64,000 bases of DNA from Lactobacillus sp. Sy-1 (GTDB lineage: Bacteria > Bacillota > Bacilli > Lactobacillales > Lactobacillaceae): NCBI RefSeq assembly GCF_019303535.1, contig NZ_JACCIU010000001.1, positions 992,001-1,056,000 on the forward strand, in the 5' to 3' direction. The translations under genes and the position numbers were made by a program. Shown one piece after another: positions 1 to 9,005 of the stretch; position 1 is the first letter of the stretch; each line of letters opens with the position of its first letter. Under the pieces are notes generated by a model. That model saw only the letters and a list, made by a program, of their open reading frames with translations. It searched no databases and was not told the origin of the DNA.

Positions 1-930
1 ACTGCTTCGCGCAAAATTCAGGCGGATATTATTGCTAAATTAGGCCTAACGCAGCCGGTCACACGGGTGGTAGAATCGATTGACCGTCCTAACATTTACC
101 TAGCGGTAACTACAGTGTCGGATGATAAAGATAAGCAAGCGGCGCTCTTAAGGTTGGTTAATACGATCGTTGCACCGGGAGTAGTGTACTTTTTAAGTCG
201 CAAGCGGGCGAATCAAATGGCGCTGTGGCTCATGGAAAAAACCGGATTACGGGTTGCGGCCTACCATTCTGGGCTTTCGGATGAAGAACGGTTTAAAATC
301 CAACACCAGTTCATGAACGACCAACTGGACATCATCTGCGCTACTAGTGCCTTTGGGATGGGAATTGACAAGAATAATATTCGCTTTGTGATTCACTACC
401 ACCTGCCAGCCGATTTGGAAGCCTACATGCAAGAGATTGGCCGTGCCGGACGGGATGGAAAGCAAAGTATTGCGGTTTTATTGTATCAAGATGGAGACGA
501 ATCGTTACCAGCTCATCTAACGGTGAATAACATCCCAGATGAATCGATTGTCAATGCATTCTTCCGGAATCCCCAAGAAATGGCTAAATTAGCTGATCAA
601 GACGATCAAATTCGCATTTTAAGTTTTTATTGGCGGCATGCTTATTCTGCTGACCAGGTTAATCGGATTTTTAGCTTACGGGTTCAGCAACAGCGGAGCA
701 ATATCGCTACGATGATGAACTATGTGCATGCAAAACAGTGCCGTAGAAAGGTGTTATTGGAGTATTTTGATCAAACTGCGCCGCCACATACCAAGCGGTG
801 TTGTAACTTGCACACACCGGCCCTGCCAATTGAAGGATTGGGGCTTATGAATACGGTTGTGGAACCAAATTCGGAGCCTAATTTGGACTGGCGAAGAGTT
901 ATCAAAAAATTATTTAAAAATGATGATTAA
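1..930 (+). CDS. recQ: ATP-dependent DNA helicase RecQ, C-terminal part (cut by window start)
   Basis: The frame is open from base 1, so this is the 3' part of a gene that begins upstream. RecQ is a 3'-5' superfamily 2 DNA helicase in recombination and fork repair. Visible here are the second RecA-like domain, with the motif V region ATSAFGMGIDK and the motif VI box QEIGRAGRDG, then a zinc-binding-like stretch and a short tail without an HRDC domain, as in short Firmicute RecQ/RecS proteins. The zinc region shows one Cys (QCRR) and then only a CC pair (KRCC) where the family usually has CxxCxxC, so zinc binding may be weakened. The GTG at 67 is an internal codon, not the start. The family call is secure from the helicase motifs; the N-terminal domain cannot be judged. 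Confidence 0.9.
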   Translation, partial: TASRKIQADIIAKLGLTQPVTRVVESIDRPNIYLAVTTVSDDKDKQAALLRLVNTIVAPGVVYFLSRKRANQMALWLMEKTGLRVAAYHSGLSDEERFKIQHQFMNDQLDIICATSAFGMGIDKNNIRFVIHYHLPADLEAYMQEIGRAGRDGKQSIAVLLYQDGDESLPAHLTVNNIPDESIVNAFFRNPQEMAKLADQDDQIRILSFYWRHAYSADQVNRIFSLRVQQQRSNIATMMNYVHAKQCRRKVLLEYFDQTAPPHTKRCCNLHTPALPIEGLGLMNTVVEPNSEPNLDWRRVIKKLFKNDD

Positions 931-947
931 AATGAATAAGTAAATGT

Positions 948-953
948 TACAAT
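948..953 (+). promoter_or_regulatory. Possible extended -10 promoter of the LysM gene
   Basis: TGT followed by TACAAT lies 30 bases before the preferred start at 983, in an AT-rich gap after recQ. No convincing -35 box was seen, so this is a weak prediction. Confidence 0.35.
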
Positions 954-982
954 AATAAATGATTATTTTAGAGGAGGTCGCT

Positions 983-1546
983 ATGAAGGATAAAAATGAA
1001 AATGATAAAGAACCCTGGAATCAAACATTTGACGATGTTACTGATGACGAGGGGAACTTATCTCGCACTAAGTTGCGAAAACAAAACAAAAGTAATAGCC
1101 TAATCTCAATTATTTTAATTAGCGCAATTATTTTAATTGCAGCAATTGCATTGCTATTTGGAGTAATGAAGAGCACTAGCGGAACTGGAAATGGAGATAG
1201 CTCTAGCGTTGCTAGTACTAAGGTTCAATCGATTAGTACCAGTAAGGAAAAATCAGCTAAAAAGGATAGCACTAGCAAGAAACACAGCAGTGCGGCAAGT
1301 TCCAAAAGCGCCAGTGCTAAGAGCAGTTCAGAATCCAGTAGTATGGCTAAGAAATCATCCGAAAGTAGTAAAAAAGAGAGCAGCTCTGCTAGCAGTGAGA
1401 GTGGCGATTACGTTACCGTCCAAGCTGGTCAAGGACTCTACCGGGTTGCTACTAATGCTGGGATTTCAGAACAACAATTGCTACAGTTGAACGGATTAAC
1501 TAGTGCTTCACAAATTCATCCGGGACAAAAACTACGGGTTAAATAA
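983..1546 (+). CDS. Membrane-anchored LysM-domain protein with Ser/Lys-rich linker
   Basis: A 187-residue protein that probably binds peptidoglycan at the cell surface. It has a charged N-terminal segment of about 35 residues, one transmembrane helix (ISIILISAIILIAAIALLFG), a linker of about 85 residues made almost only of Ser, Lys, Ala and Glu, and a C-terminal LysM domain of about 45 residues beginning YVTVQAGQGLYRVA and ending HPGQKLRVK. The start at 983 is preferred over the ATG at 959 because GAGGAGG ends 7-8 bases before it. It sits between recQ and cmk with only 23 bases to cmk, so transcription may continue into cmk. Topology suggests a cytoplasmic N-terminus and an external LysM. The LysM call is clear; the cellular role is unknown. 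Confidence 0.8.
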   Translation: MKDKNENDKEPWNQTFDDVTDDEGNLSRTKLRKQNKSNSLISIILISAIILIAAIALLFGVMKSTSGTGNGDSSSVASTKVQSISTSKEKSAKKDSTSKKHSSAASSKSASAKSSSESSSMAKKSSESSKKESSSASSESGDYVTVQAGQGLYRVATNAGISEQQLLQLNGLTSASQIHPGQKLRVK

Positions 1547-1569
1547 TATTGATTGGGGAATTGATTTCA

Positions 1570-2253
1570 TTGAGTGAAAAAAAGCTACAGGTTGCAATTG
1601 ACGGGCCGGCTTCCGCTGGAAAGAGTACTGTTGCTAAGTTAATTGCAAAACAATTTGGATACATTTACTGTGATACTGGAGCGATGTATCGTTCGATTAC
1701 CTTAAAGGTAATTCAAGCGGGAATCGCCCTTGATGATGAACCGAAGATCGTGGCCCTATTGAATGATACCGCCATTGATTTTAAGCCGGGCCAGCCCCAT
1801 CAATTGGTGTTTTTAGATCATCAAGACGTTACCAACGAGATTCGTTCAGAACGGGTCACGAACTCCGTTTCAACGGTAGCTGCATTGCCGGGGGTGCGCA
1901 AGAACTTAGTTGATCAACAACGGGCGATTGCTAAAAACGGTGGGGTCGTTATGGATGGTCGGGATATTGGAACGACCGTCTTAGTCGATGCGGACGTGAA
2001 AATTTTCTTGGTGGCCAGCGTTAGTGAACGGGCGCAACGCCGGTTTAAAGATAATGCTGAAAAGGGAATTCATACGCCATTAAAGGAATTAGAAGCCGAA
2101 ATCGAAACTAGAGACTATAAGGATTCACACCGGAAAGTTTCCCCGTTAGTCAAGGCTGCAGATGCAATTGAAATTAATACTACTAAGATGTCAATCCAAG
2201 ATGTGGTTGACGAAATTAGTAAATTAATGAAAAATAAACTTAATAATAACTAA
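1570..2253 (+). CDS. cmk: Cytidylate kinase
   Basis: Phosphorylates CMP and dCMP to the diphosphates with ATP in the cytoplasm. The N-terminus holds the P-loop IDGPASAGKST, followed by CDTGAMYR and later MDGRDIGTTV and RRFKDN, the usual bacterial CMP kinase signatures. The preferred start is TTG at 1570, giving 227 residues, the normal length; GGGGA at 1555-1559 is correctly spaced for it. TTG codons at 1549 and 1561 are possible but worse placed. The gene lies directly before rpsA, an arrangement common in bacteria (cmk-rpsA). Confidence 0.95.
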   Translation: MSEKKLQVAIDGPASAGKSTVAKLIAKQFGYIYCDTGAMYRSITLKVIQAGIALDDEPKIVALLNDTAIDFKPGQPHQLVFLDHQDVTNEIRSERVTNSVSTVAALPGVRKNLVDQQRAIAKNGGVVMDGRDIGTTVLVDADVKIFLVASVSERAQRRFKDNAEKGIHTPLKELEAEIETRDYKDSHRKVSPLVKAADAIEINTTKMSIQDVVDEISKLMKNKLNNN

Positions 2254-2321
2254 TTACTAGCAATTATCGAAAAAGTAGGTTAAACTACAGTTAGTTGTTG
2301 TCGCAAGGAGGAAGTATTTTT

Positions 2322-3560
2322 ATGAGTGAAACTAACGAAAATACAAATAAGGATTTATTAAACGCTTTGAATAGCGTACAAGAAGTAAAAGTTGGCGAAG
2401 TTGTCAGTGGTGAAGTTTTGGATGTCGACGATAGTGATCAAGTATTCGTCGGAATCGAAAATTCAGGTGTTGAAGGAGTAATCCCTCGCCACGAACTTTC
2501 TGTAAAACCAATCGAAAATGTTAAAGATGAATTTAAAGTTGGAGACAAGGTTAAGGTTTACGTTGTTAAGCGGATTGGTGACGATAAGGAAGGCGGAAGC
2601 TACCTCTTATCAATCAAGAAGCTTGAAGATCTCAAAGTTTGGGATGAAATCAAGGAAAAAGCCGATAAGGGTGAAACCGTTAACGTTACTGTTAGCCGTG
2701 CCGTTCGTGGTGGGTTAGTTGTTGATGCTGATGGTGTACGTGGCTTTATTCCAGCTTCCATGATTACTGATCACTTTGTTGAAAAGTTAAACCAATTCAA
2801 GGGCCAAGAATTCGAATGTAAGATTGTTGAAGTAATCCCATCCGAAAACCGTCTAATTCTTTCTCACCGTGAAATTGTTGAATCAGAAAGAAAAGAAGCT
2901 CGTGAAAAAATTATGGACAAGCTTACCGTTGGCGAAGTTGTTGAAGGTAAGGTTGCTCGTTTAACTGATTTTGGTGCCTTTGTTGACCTTGGTGGAATTG
3001 ATGGATTAGTTCACGTTTCTGAAATTTCATACGAACGGGTTGCAAAGCCTAGTGACGTTCTTAAAGTGGGCGAAGAAGTTAAGGTTAAGGTTCTTTCTGT
3101 TGACGAAGATCGTGACAGAATTGCCCTTTCAATCAAGCAAACTCAACCACAACCATGGGATGATATTGAATCTAAAGCTCCTAAGGGCAGTGTTCTTGAA
3201 GGAACTGTTAAGCGCTTAGTTGATTTTGGTGCGTTTGTTGAAGTATTCCCAGGAGTTGAAGGATTAGTTCACATTTCACAAATTTCACACAAGCACGTTG
3301 CTACTCCAGGTGACGTTTTGAAGGTTGGTCAAAAGGTTGAAGTTAAGGTCTTAGACGTTCAACCAGAAAACCACCGGCTTGCTTTATCAATGCGTGCTCT
3401 TGAACCAGAACCAGAACACTCAGAAGGTGAAAACAAGCGTCGTCCAAGTCGCAAGCCAGTTAATGATAACTCCATCAAGGATGCTCCTGAAGAAGAAAGT
3501 GGTTTCACTTTAGGTGACATCGTTGGTAAGGCTTTAAACAAGGATGAAGACGATAAGTAA
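2322..3560 (+). CDS. rpsA: Ribosomal protein S1 homologue
   Basis: RNA-binding protein of 412 residues with four tandem S1 (OB-fold) domains, beginning near residues 15, 100, 185 and 275. Repeats such as [20 protein letters not shown] and [13 protein letters not shown] show the typical S1 core. The tail of about 45 residues is acidic and disordered-looking. Firmicute homologues have four domains rather than the six of enterobacteria, and their ribosome association is looser. The start at 2322 follows AAGGAGG with good spacing; an upstream TTG at 2295 is not needed. Codon use is strongly biased, as in highly expressed genes. A terminator follows. Confidence 0.95.
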   Translation: MSETNENTNKDLLNALNSVQEVKVGEVVSGEVLDVDDSDQVFVGIENSGVEGVIPRHELSVKPIENVKDEFKVGDKVKVYVVKRIGDDKEGGSYLLSIKKLEDLKVWDEIKEKADKGETVNVTVSRAVRGGLVVDADGVRGFIPASMITDHFVEKLNQFKGQEFECKIVEVIPSENRLILSHREIVESERKEAREKIMDKLTVGEVVEGKVARLTDFGAFVDLGGIDGLVHVSEISYERVAKPSDVLKVGEEVKVKVLSVDEDRDRIALSIKQTQPQPWDDIESKAPKGSVLEGTVKRLVDFGAFVEVFPGVEGLVHISQISHKHVATPGDVLKVGQKVEVKVLDVQPENHRLALSMRALEPEPEHSEGENKRRPSRKPVNDNSIKDAPEEESGFTLGDIVGKALNKDEDDK

Positions 3561-3593
3561 TCAATAACTGATTATATTAATTTTGATATTATT

Positions 3594-3630
3594 AAAATTA
3601 TCCTTCAATTTATTTGAAGGATAATTTTTT
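3594..3630 (+). terminator. Rho-independent terminator after rpsA
   Basis: A 15-base stem (3594-3608 with 3614-3628), a five-base loop and a run of six T. It ends the cmk-rpsA unit 30 bases after rpsA. Confidence 0.9.
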
Positions 3631-3664
3631 GTCTATAACTATTCATTTAAAGGAGGTTTAAAAG

Positions 3665-4975
3665 ATGGCACAACAACCAACAGTCGCAATCGTTGGACGC
3701 CCCAATGTGGGTAAATCAACCATTTTTAACCGGATTGCCGGGGATCGCATTTCAATTGTTGAAGACACCCCCGGGGTTACTCGAGATCGAATCTATGCCC
3801 ATGCCGAATGGTTGAACCAGTACTTTAACATCATTGATACTGGTGGAATTGATATTGGAGATGAACCATTCTTAAAACAAATTACTGCCCAGGCCGAAGT
3901 GGCGATCGATGAAGCCGATGTAATCATCTTCATGGTTGATGGTAAACAGGGGGTTACTAGCGCTGATGAACGGGTTGCCAAGATTCTATACCGTTCTAAA
4001 AAGCCGGTAGTCCTCGCCGTTAACAAGGTGGATAACCAAGAATTACGGCTAAACATTTATGATTTCTACTCCCTTGGCTTTGGCGAACCCTACGCAATTT
4101 CTGGGGCCCATGGAATTGGATTAGGGGACCTATTGGACCAAGTAGTGGCTCACTTTCCATCCGAAAGTGACACCGAAGAAGTGGATTCAATTCGCTTTAG
4201 TCTAATCGGCCGACCTAACGTTGGAAAATCATCGTTGGTTAACTCCATTTTGGGTGAGAACCGGGTGATCGTATCGGATGTTGCTGGAACTACACGGGAT
4301 GCCATTAACACCACGTTTGAATTTAACGAGCAACTATTTACGATGGTTGATACCGCTGGATTGAGAAAACGGGGGAAGGTATACGAAAATACCGAACGTT
4401 ATAGTGTAATGCGGGCAATGAAGGCCATTGATGATAGTGATGTTGTTTTGATGGTGATTAATGCCGAAGAGGGCATTCGCGAACAGGATAAGCGCATTGC
4501 TGGATATGCCCATGATGCCGGTCGGGCAATTATTGTAGTCGTTAACAAGTGGGATACGATTAAGAAAAACACCCATAGTCAACACGACTTTGAAATTGCG
4601 TTCCGGACTGAGTTTAGATACCTCAGTTACGCCCCCATCATCTTCGTTTCTGCTTTGACCCACCAACGGTTGAACCAAATTCCAACCCTAATTGAAGAGG
4701 TCAATGCGAACCATAAGCAACGGATTAGTTCATCTGCGTTGAATCAGGTTATTTCTGATGCAATTGCAATGACTCCCACCCCAACCGTGAAGTCCAGAAG
4801 ACTGCGGATTTACTATGCGACTCAAGTGGCAATTGCACCGCCTACAATCGTGGTCTTTGTTAATGATCCTGAACTAATGCATTTCTCATACCAACGGTAC
4901 CTGGAAAATCAAATTCGGGCTCATTTTGACTTTAAGGGCACCCCAATTAAAATTTTGAGTCGCCACCGGAAGTAA
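3665..4975 (+). CDS. der: Ribosome biogenesis GTPase Der (EngA)
   Basis: Essential 50S assembly GTPase of 436 residues with two tandem G domains and a C-terminal KH-like domain. G domain 1 has [26 protein letters not shown] and NKVD; G domain 2 has [29 protein letters not shown] and NKWD. All nucleotide-binding motifs are intact and the length is normal. The start is clear: AAAGGAGGT precedes ATG 3665. The neighbours rpsA and hup are a common Firmicute arrangement. Confidence 0.97.
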   Translation: MAQQPTVAIVGRPNVGKSTIFNRIAGDRISIVEDTPGVTRDRIYAHAEWLNQYFNIIDTGGIDIGDEPFLKQITAQAEVAIDEADVIIFMVDGKQGVTSADERVAKILYRSKKPVVLAVNKVDNQELRLNIYDFYSLGFGEPYAISGAHGIGLGDLLDQVVAHFPSESDTEEVDSIRFSLIGRPNVGKSSLVNSILGENRVIVSDVAGTTRDAINTTFEFNEQLFTMVDTAGLRKRGKVYENTERYSVMRAMKAIDDSDVVLMVINAEEGIREQDKRIAGYAHDAGRAIIVVVNKWDTIKKNTHSQHDFEIAFRTEFRYLSYAPIIFVSALTHQRLNQIPTLIEEVNANHKQRISSSALNQVISDAIAMTPTPTVKSRRLRIYYATQVAIAPPTIVVFVNDPELMHFSYQRYLENQIRAHFDFKGTPIKILSRHRK

Positions 4976-5101
4976 AATTGGGATAAATGGCTAAAAATCG
5001 GCATTTATCTATACAAAATGATTGCACTTACCAGGGGTTTGTGATATTTTGGATAAAGTAAAGGCGCCCCTTGGTGTGCCTAGAACTTTAGGTCATCTTC
5101 A

Positions 5102-5110
5102 TGGTATAAT
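5102..5110 (+). promoter_or_regulatory. Extended -10 promoter of the HU gene
   Basis: TGGTATAAT lies 62 bases before hup. The 196-base gap from der to hup also contains a weak TTGG-rich stretch but no good -35 box. The same nine-base element occurs before plsY, degV, fhs, gpsB and recU in this window. Confidence 0.6.
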
Positions 5111-5171
5111 GATTAAGTTCAGTATTTTGATGCTGACCAAAAGTTCCTAATTTTTTAGGAGGTGAATCTCA

Positions 5172-5447
5172 ATGGCAAACAAGGCAGAATTAGTTGGCGA
5201 TGTCGCAGAAAAGACTGGTTTAACTAAAAAAGATGCTACTGCAGCTGTAGATGCAGTATTCAACTCAATTGAAAACCACTTATCAAAGGGTGAAAAAGTT
5301 CAATTGATCGGTTTCGGTAACTTTGAAGTTCGTGAACGTGCCGCTCGTAAGGGCCGCAACCCACAAACTGGTGCAGAAATTCAAATTCCTGCAAGTAAGG
5401 TTCCAGCTTTCAAACCAGGTAAGGCTTTAAAGGATGCAGTTAAATAA
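5172..5447 (+). CDS. hup: HU-family nucleoid DNA-binding protein
   Basis: A 91-residue histone-like protein that bends and compacts DNA as a dimer. The sequence is canonical HU: helical N-terminal half, the [21 protein letters not shown] beta-arm region, and the conserved Pro of the arm tip in [32 protein letters not shown] precedes the ATG with ideal spacing, and codon use suggests high expression. It has its own promoter and terminator, so it is probably monocistronic. Confidence 0.97.
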   Translation: MANKAELVGDVAEKTGLTKKDATAAVDAVFNSIENHLSKGEKVQLIGFGNFEVRERAARKGRNPQTGAEIQIPASKVPAFKPGKALKDAVK

Positions 5448-5464
5448 TTGTATGTTTTAAAACG

Positions 5465-5498
5465 AGCCAGTGCGACGAATGTCGAGCTGGCTTTTTTT
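5465..5498 (+). terminator. Terminator after hup
   Basis: AGCCAG (5465-5470) pairs with CTGGCT (5487-5492), with an inner CGAC/GTCG stem and a GAAT loop, followed by seven T. Confidence 0.9.
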
Positions 5499-5529
5499 AT
5501 TTCCCAATTTCAATTGAGGAGGACGTTGG

Positions 5530-6789
5530 ATGAATAGCTACTCACAAAGGGCCCTTGACTTCTTAGAAGCAGGCAAACTAACCGAATTTGATGAACAGTT
5601 CAAATTGGCCCTAAAAAACGACGATGACGACCTGTTGTTCTCATTCGCCGAGGAATTATATTCGCTAGGCTTTTTACCCCAGGCAAAGCAAATTTACCAC
5701 CAATTATTAACTAAATATCCAGATGCTGATGAACTCCGTGCTAACCTGGCGGAAATTGCAATCAGTGAAGACCAAAATGACCTGGCTCTTTCCTATCTGA
5801 GTGAAATTAAACCGGATTCCGATAGTTACGTCCAATCGTTGATGATTGCGGCTGATCTCTATCAAACCCAGGGCTTATTTGAGGTCAGTAAACAAAAGTT
5901 ATTAGCCGCAAAGCAAGCTGCTCCCGATGAAGATGTGATTACGTTTGCACTTGCGGAGCTATACTTTTCAACCCGTGAATTTGATAAGGCAATTCCGTTG
6001 TATCTGCACCTGATCAAAAAGGGGATCACTGAACTATCCGCAGTCAACCTCGTGGAGCGAATTGGGGTTGCTTATGCAAACGCTGGTCGGTTTGGTCATG
6101 CAATCGGGTATTTAAAACAGATCAAATTAATTGATATGACCTCAGACGTTAAGTTTGAAACGGCCTTTACCTATTTACAACTAGGTGAGTACCAACAAGC
6201 GGTCAACGTTTTTGAAGACCTGCGGGACAGCGACCATGATTATCCGACCCTCTACCCCTATTTAGGGGAAGCCCTTGAAAAATTGCACAAAGAAAAAGAC
6301 GCATTACGCGTCTTTCAAGAGGGATTAGGGGTTGATGAGTATAATGAAGTGCTCTGGCAAAAAGCGGGTGATTTAGCCCTTAAATTGGGCGAAACCGACC
6401 AAGCTGAGCATTATTATCGGCAGGGACACCAAGTTGCACCGGATGACTTAAACTTAACCATTAAACTCTCGAATCTACTGGTTCAAGAAGAGGATTACGA
6501 GGGGAACGTTAATTTCTTAAAACAGTATTTAGAAACCCATGCTGTGGATCCTCAATTAGCATGGAATTTAGCAACATCTTATTCTGAAATGGAATCCTTG
6601 GACCAAGCCACCAATTACTACCAATTGGCTGCGAAGTCATTTGGTGATAATCCAGATTTCTTAAAGGAGGCGGCGTTGTTTTACCGTTCGGTGGGGAAAA
6701 CAGACGCGATGTTACCACTACTCAAGCGCTATATTGAGTTGGAACCAACCGATGGTGAAATGGCCCAAATTTTAAGTGAGTACCACTAG
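5530..6789 (+). CDS. Tetratricopeptide repeat protein (YpiA-like)
   Basis: A 419-residue soluble protein built of about ten TPR-like helical hairpins, for example FLPQAKQIYHQLLTKYPDADELRANLAEI and ALRVFQEGLGVDEYNEVLWQKAGDLALKLGETDQAEHYYRQG. TPR arrays mediate protein-protein contacts; no catalytic domain is seen. GAGGAGG precedes the ATG. Homologues of this size are widespread in lactobacilli as YpiA-type proteins of unknown function. The stop is only three bases from the stop of the convergent recombinase-like gene, with no terminator between them. Confidence 0.8.
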   Translation: MNSYSQRALDFLEAGKLTEFDEQFKLALKNDDDDLLFSFAEELYSLGFLPQAKQIYHQLLTKYPDADELRANLAEIAISEDQNDLALSYLSEIKPDSDSYVQSLMIAADLYQTQGLFEVSKQKLLAAKQAAPDEDVITFALAELYFSTREFDKAIPLYLHLIKKGITELSAVNLVERIGVAYANAGRFGHAIGYLKQIKLIDMTSDVKFETAFTYLQLGEYQQAVNVFEDLRDSDHDYPTLYPYLGEALEKLHKEKDALRVFQEGLGVDEYNEVLWQKAGDLALKLGETDQAEHYYRQGHQVAPDDLNLTIKLSNLLVQEEDYEGNVNFLKQYLETHAVDPQLAWNLATSYSEMESLDQATNYYQLAAKSFGDNPDFLKEAALFYRSVGKTDAMLPLLKRYIELEPTDGEMAQILSEYH

Positions 6790-6792
6790 TGA

Positions 6793-7620
6793 TTAGTCTA
6801 AATTATGGATTAATTTCCGGTAGTACAGAATTGAAACCATATCTAACCGCAGGGTTTCCGATAAGTCAGTATCTGATAGACGGGGATGCTTTAGGATGTA
6901 ATCAACCACATAGCTTTGAAATAATTGGGATGGCTTTAATTGCATCCCAATTTTTTGTTCATCCGGTTTTAAATATTTATGGATCCCCTGGAGCGTGATG
7001 TGGGGATCACCCGCGAACCGTTGCTTTAAGAAGATGTCCGGACTATTTTGGCGGACCCTAATGGGAGCGATAAAGGTTTGAAATTGGTCGATAAACGCCT
7101 GTTCATCAGGGGTCCATTTGATTTGTTCGAAGGCCCGATAAAACCCAGGTTGGAGGAATTCCTTTAGGTTATACCCCTTACTGATCAATAATAGGACCAA
7201 GCGGGTATAGATGTGAACCTGATCATCTGCCAAGATGACTGGTAATTCCTGGAGCCACTTGACCGAAACTGATGCCGGGGTTTTGCGTTCCTTTCCCTTT
7301 AAATTTAGAGTAGGCAGTTTTTGGGTCAGCTCCTGGGTAAATAGGTACTTAAAATAGATATTTAAGTGGGAAAGGACCTTGTTATAAGTGGTGTTTGTGA
7401 TGTTACGTTCGTCCACTAACATATTCATGTATTGTTGAATATCACGGTCGAATAATTCACTGACCCGGTGGTCCTTTTGATATCCAGCGTTAAAGTTAGA
7501 TAGGTATTCAAAGAGGTCGACTAACGTCGCTGAGTATTCATCAATTGTAATTTGAGCGAGTGCAACCTGGTGAAGGTAGGCTTCAAAATTTTTTTGGTAC
7601 GGATAGTTGTTTACGGTCAT
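6793..7620 (-). CDS. Tyrosine-recombinase-like protein with lost catalytic residues
   Basis: A 275-residue protein with the two-domain layout of XerC/XerD. An N-terminal SAM-like core-binding domain covers residues 8-100 (YLHQVALAQITIDEYSATLVDLFEYL), and a C-terminal part aligns by eye with the catalytic domain. The active-site signatures are gone: the position of TGLRxSE reads SKGYNLKE, the HxxR box reads SQLFQ, and the following GH box is absent; only Tyr residues near the C-terminus (YYRKL) remain. It should not catalyse strand exchange, though it may still bind DNA. GGAGG is placed nine bases before the ATG, so the gene looks expressed. Recombinase ancestry is moderately sure; function is unknown. 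Confidence 0.7.
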   Translation of the reverse strand: MTVNNYPYQKNFEAYLHQVALAQITIDEYSATLVDLFEYLSNFNAGYQKDHRVSELFDRDIQQYMNMLVDERNITNTTYNKVLSHLNIYFKYLFTQELTQKLPTLNLKGKERKTPASVSVKWLQELPVILADDQVHIYTRLVLLLISKGYNLKEFLQPGFYRAFEQIKWTPDEQAFIDQFQTFIAPIRVRQNSPDIFLKQRFAGDPHITLQGIHKYLKPDEQKIGMQLKPSQLFQSYVVDYILKHPRLSDTDLSETLRLDMVSILYYRKLIHNLD

Positions 7621-7774
7621 GGGTGATGTCCTCCCTACTTGTACATTTTTACATTAACTTAAATAAAAGAATAACACAAAATCAAAATTAATCAATAAAT
7701 ATTAACAAAATCACCCCTACCTCCCCAATATTTTGGTAACATTGATATTAGCAATTTAGAATGGGGCGGATACA

Positions 7775-8983
7775 ATGAAGATTCAAAAATTACCAGCAGA
7801 ATTCGAAGCCGCGCGGCCAGTTTTACAGACGATTGAGGCCGCCGGATTCGAAGCTTACTTTGTCGGGGGGAGCGTTCGTGATACCATTTTAGGCCTGCCG
7901 ATTCACGACGTGGATATCGCATCAAGTGCCTATCCAGCTGAAATCAAGGCCTTGTTTGAACGAACTGTTGACACTGGCATTGAGCATGGAACGGTAATGG
8001 TTTTAGACCATGGGAACGGCTACGAAGTCACTACTTTTCGAACCGAATCTGGCTATCAAGACTACCGCAGGCCAGACAAGGTTACGTTCATTCGGTCGCT
8101 TACAGAAGACTTAAAACGACGTGACTTCACGATTAATGCATTGGCGATGAAGGAAGATGGGAAAGTAATTGACCTCTTCGATGGGGTAACCGATTTAAAA
8201 AACCACTTAATCCGTGCGGTAGGGGATGCCAATGTCCGGTTCAATGAGGACGCCCTTCGAATGATGCGCGCAGTCCGGTTTGCAAGTAAACTTAATTTTT
8301 CCATTGATCCGGATACAATGCGGGCAATCACTAAACATAGCTACTTATTGGAAAAGATTGCAGTGGAACGCATTTACACCGAATTTGTGAAAATGATGAT
8401 GGGTTATCAGCCGCAGCTGGGACTTAGGGACATGCTCAACACTAACATGGTTGATTATGTGCCGGTCCTCAATAATTACTTACCAGCCATCGAATCGATC
8501 ATCGCCCTCCCGAATTTTAAACTAGCAAATGATAATCAGGTCTGGGGATTGTTGAGCAGTGGCTTTGCTCTGCATTCCAACCAAATTAGCAGCTTTTTGA
8601 AACAGTGGAAGGCTGCGAACCAAACAATTACTGCGGTTCAAAAGATTACTAAGGCGGTGTTGGCCTTCCAAAACGATAATTTAGATGCAATGACGCTGTT
8701 TCAAATCGGCCAGCCATTGCTAATGGACGCAATTCAGGTTGCCCAAGCCCTTGAAATCCCGGTTGACAGTGAACGGGTGCTCAGTCAATACGAGCAACTA
8801 CCAATTAAAAATGGCCATGAACTAGCAATTAACGGTGGGGTATTGATCAAAGCGGGAATTTTAAAGCCCGGCCCGGACCTAGGACGAATCTTAAAGCAAC
8901 TTCAGGCGGTGGTGATCAATGGTGAATTACCAAACGATCAACCAACGTTGTTACAACACGCAAAGGTACTTTTACAAGCTTAA
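7775..8983 (+). CDS. cca: CCA-adding tRNA nucleotidyltransferase
   Basis: Adds or repairs the 3' CCA end of tRNAs using CTP and ATP. The 402-residue protein is a class II nucleotidyltransferase: FVGGSVRDTILGLPIHDVDIAS carries the GGSVRD motif and the DxD metal ligands, RRDFTINALA is the conserved RRD motif, and EDALRMMRAVRFA is the nucleotide-selecting helix. A helical neck and tail make up the C-terminal half. The length is normal for lactobacilli. The intergenic 7621-7774 is AT-rich and should hold divergent promoters for this gene and the reverse recombinase-like gene, but no clear boxes were chosen. Confidence 0.96.
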   Translation: MKIQKLPAEFEAARPVLQTIEAAGFEAYFVGGSVRDTILGLPIHDVDIASSAYPAEIKALFERTVDTGIEHGTVMVLDHGNGYEVTTFRTESGYQDYRRPDKVTFIRSLTEDLKRRDFTINALAMKEDGKVIDLFDGVTDLKNHLIRAVGDANVRFNEDALRMMRAVRFASKLNFSIDPDTMRAITKHSYLLEKIAVERIYTEFVKMMMGYQPQLGLRDMLNTNMVDYVPVLNNYLPAIESIIALPNFKLANDNQVWGLLSSGFALHSNQISSFLKQWKAANQTITAVQKITKAVLAFQNDNLDAMTLFQIGQPLLMDAIQVAQALEIPVDSERVLSQYEQLPIKNGHELAINGGVLIKAGILKPGPDLGRILKQLQAVVINGELPNDQPTLLQHAKVLLQA

Positions 8984-9005
8984 TTTAATGAAAGGGTGAT
9001 ATTTA

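Noticed and set aside
1230-1400. Repeats in the LysM gene as a CRISPR-like or tandem DNA array
   Set aside because: They are irregular Ser/Lys codons of a linker, with no constant repeat or spacer length.
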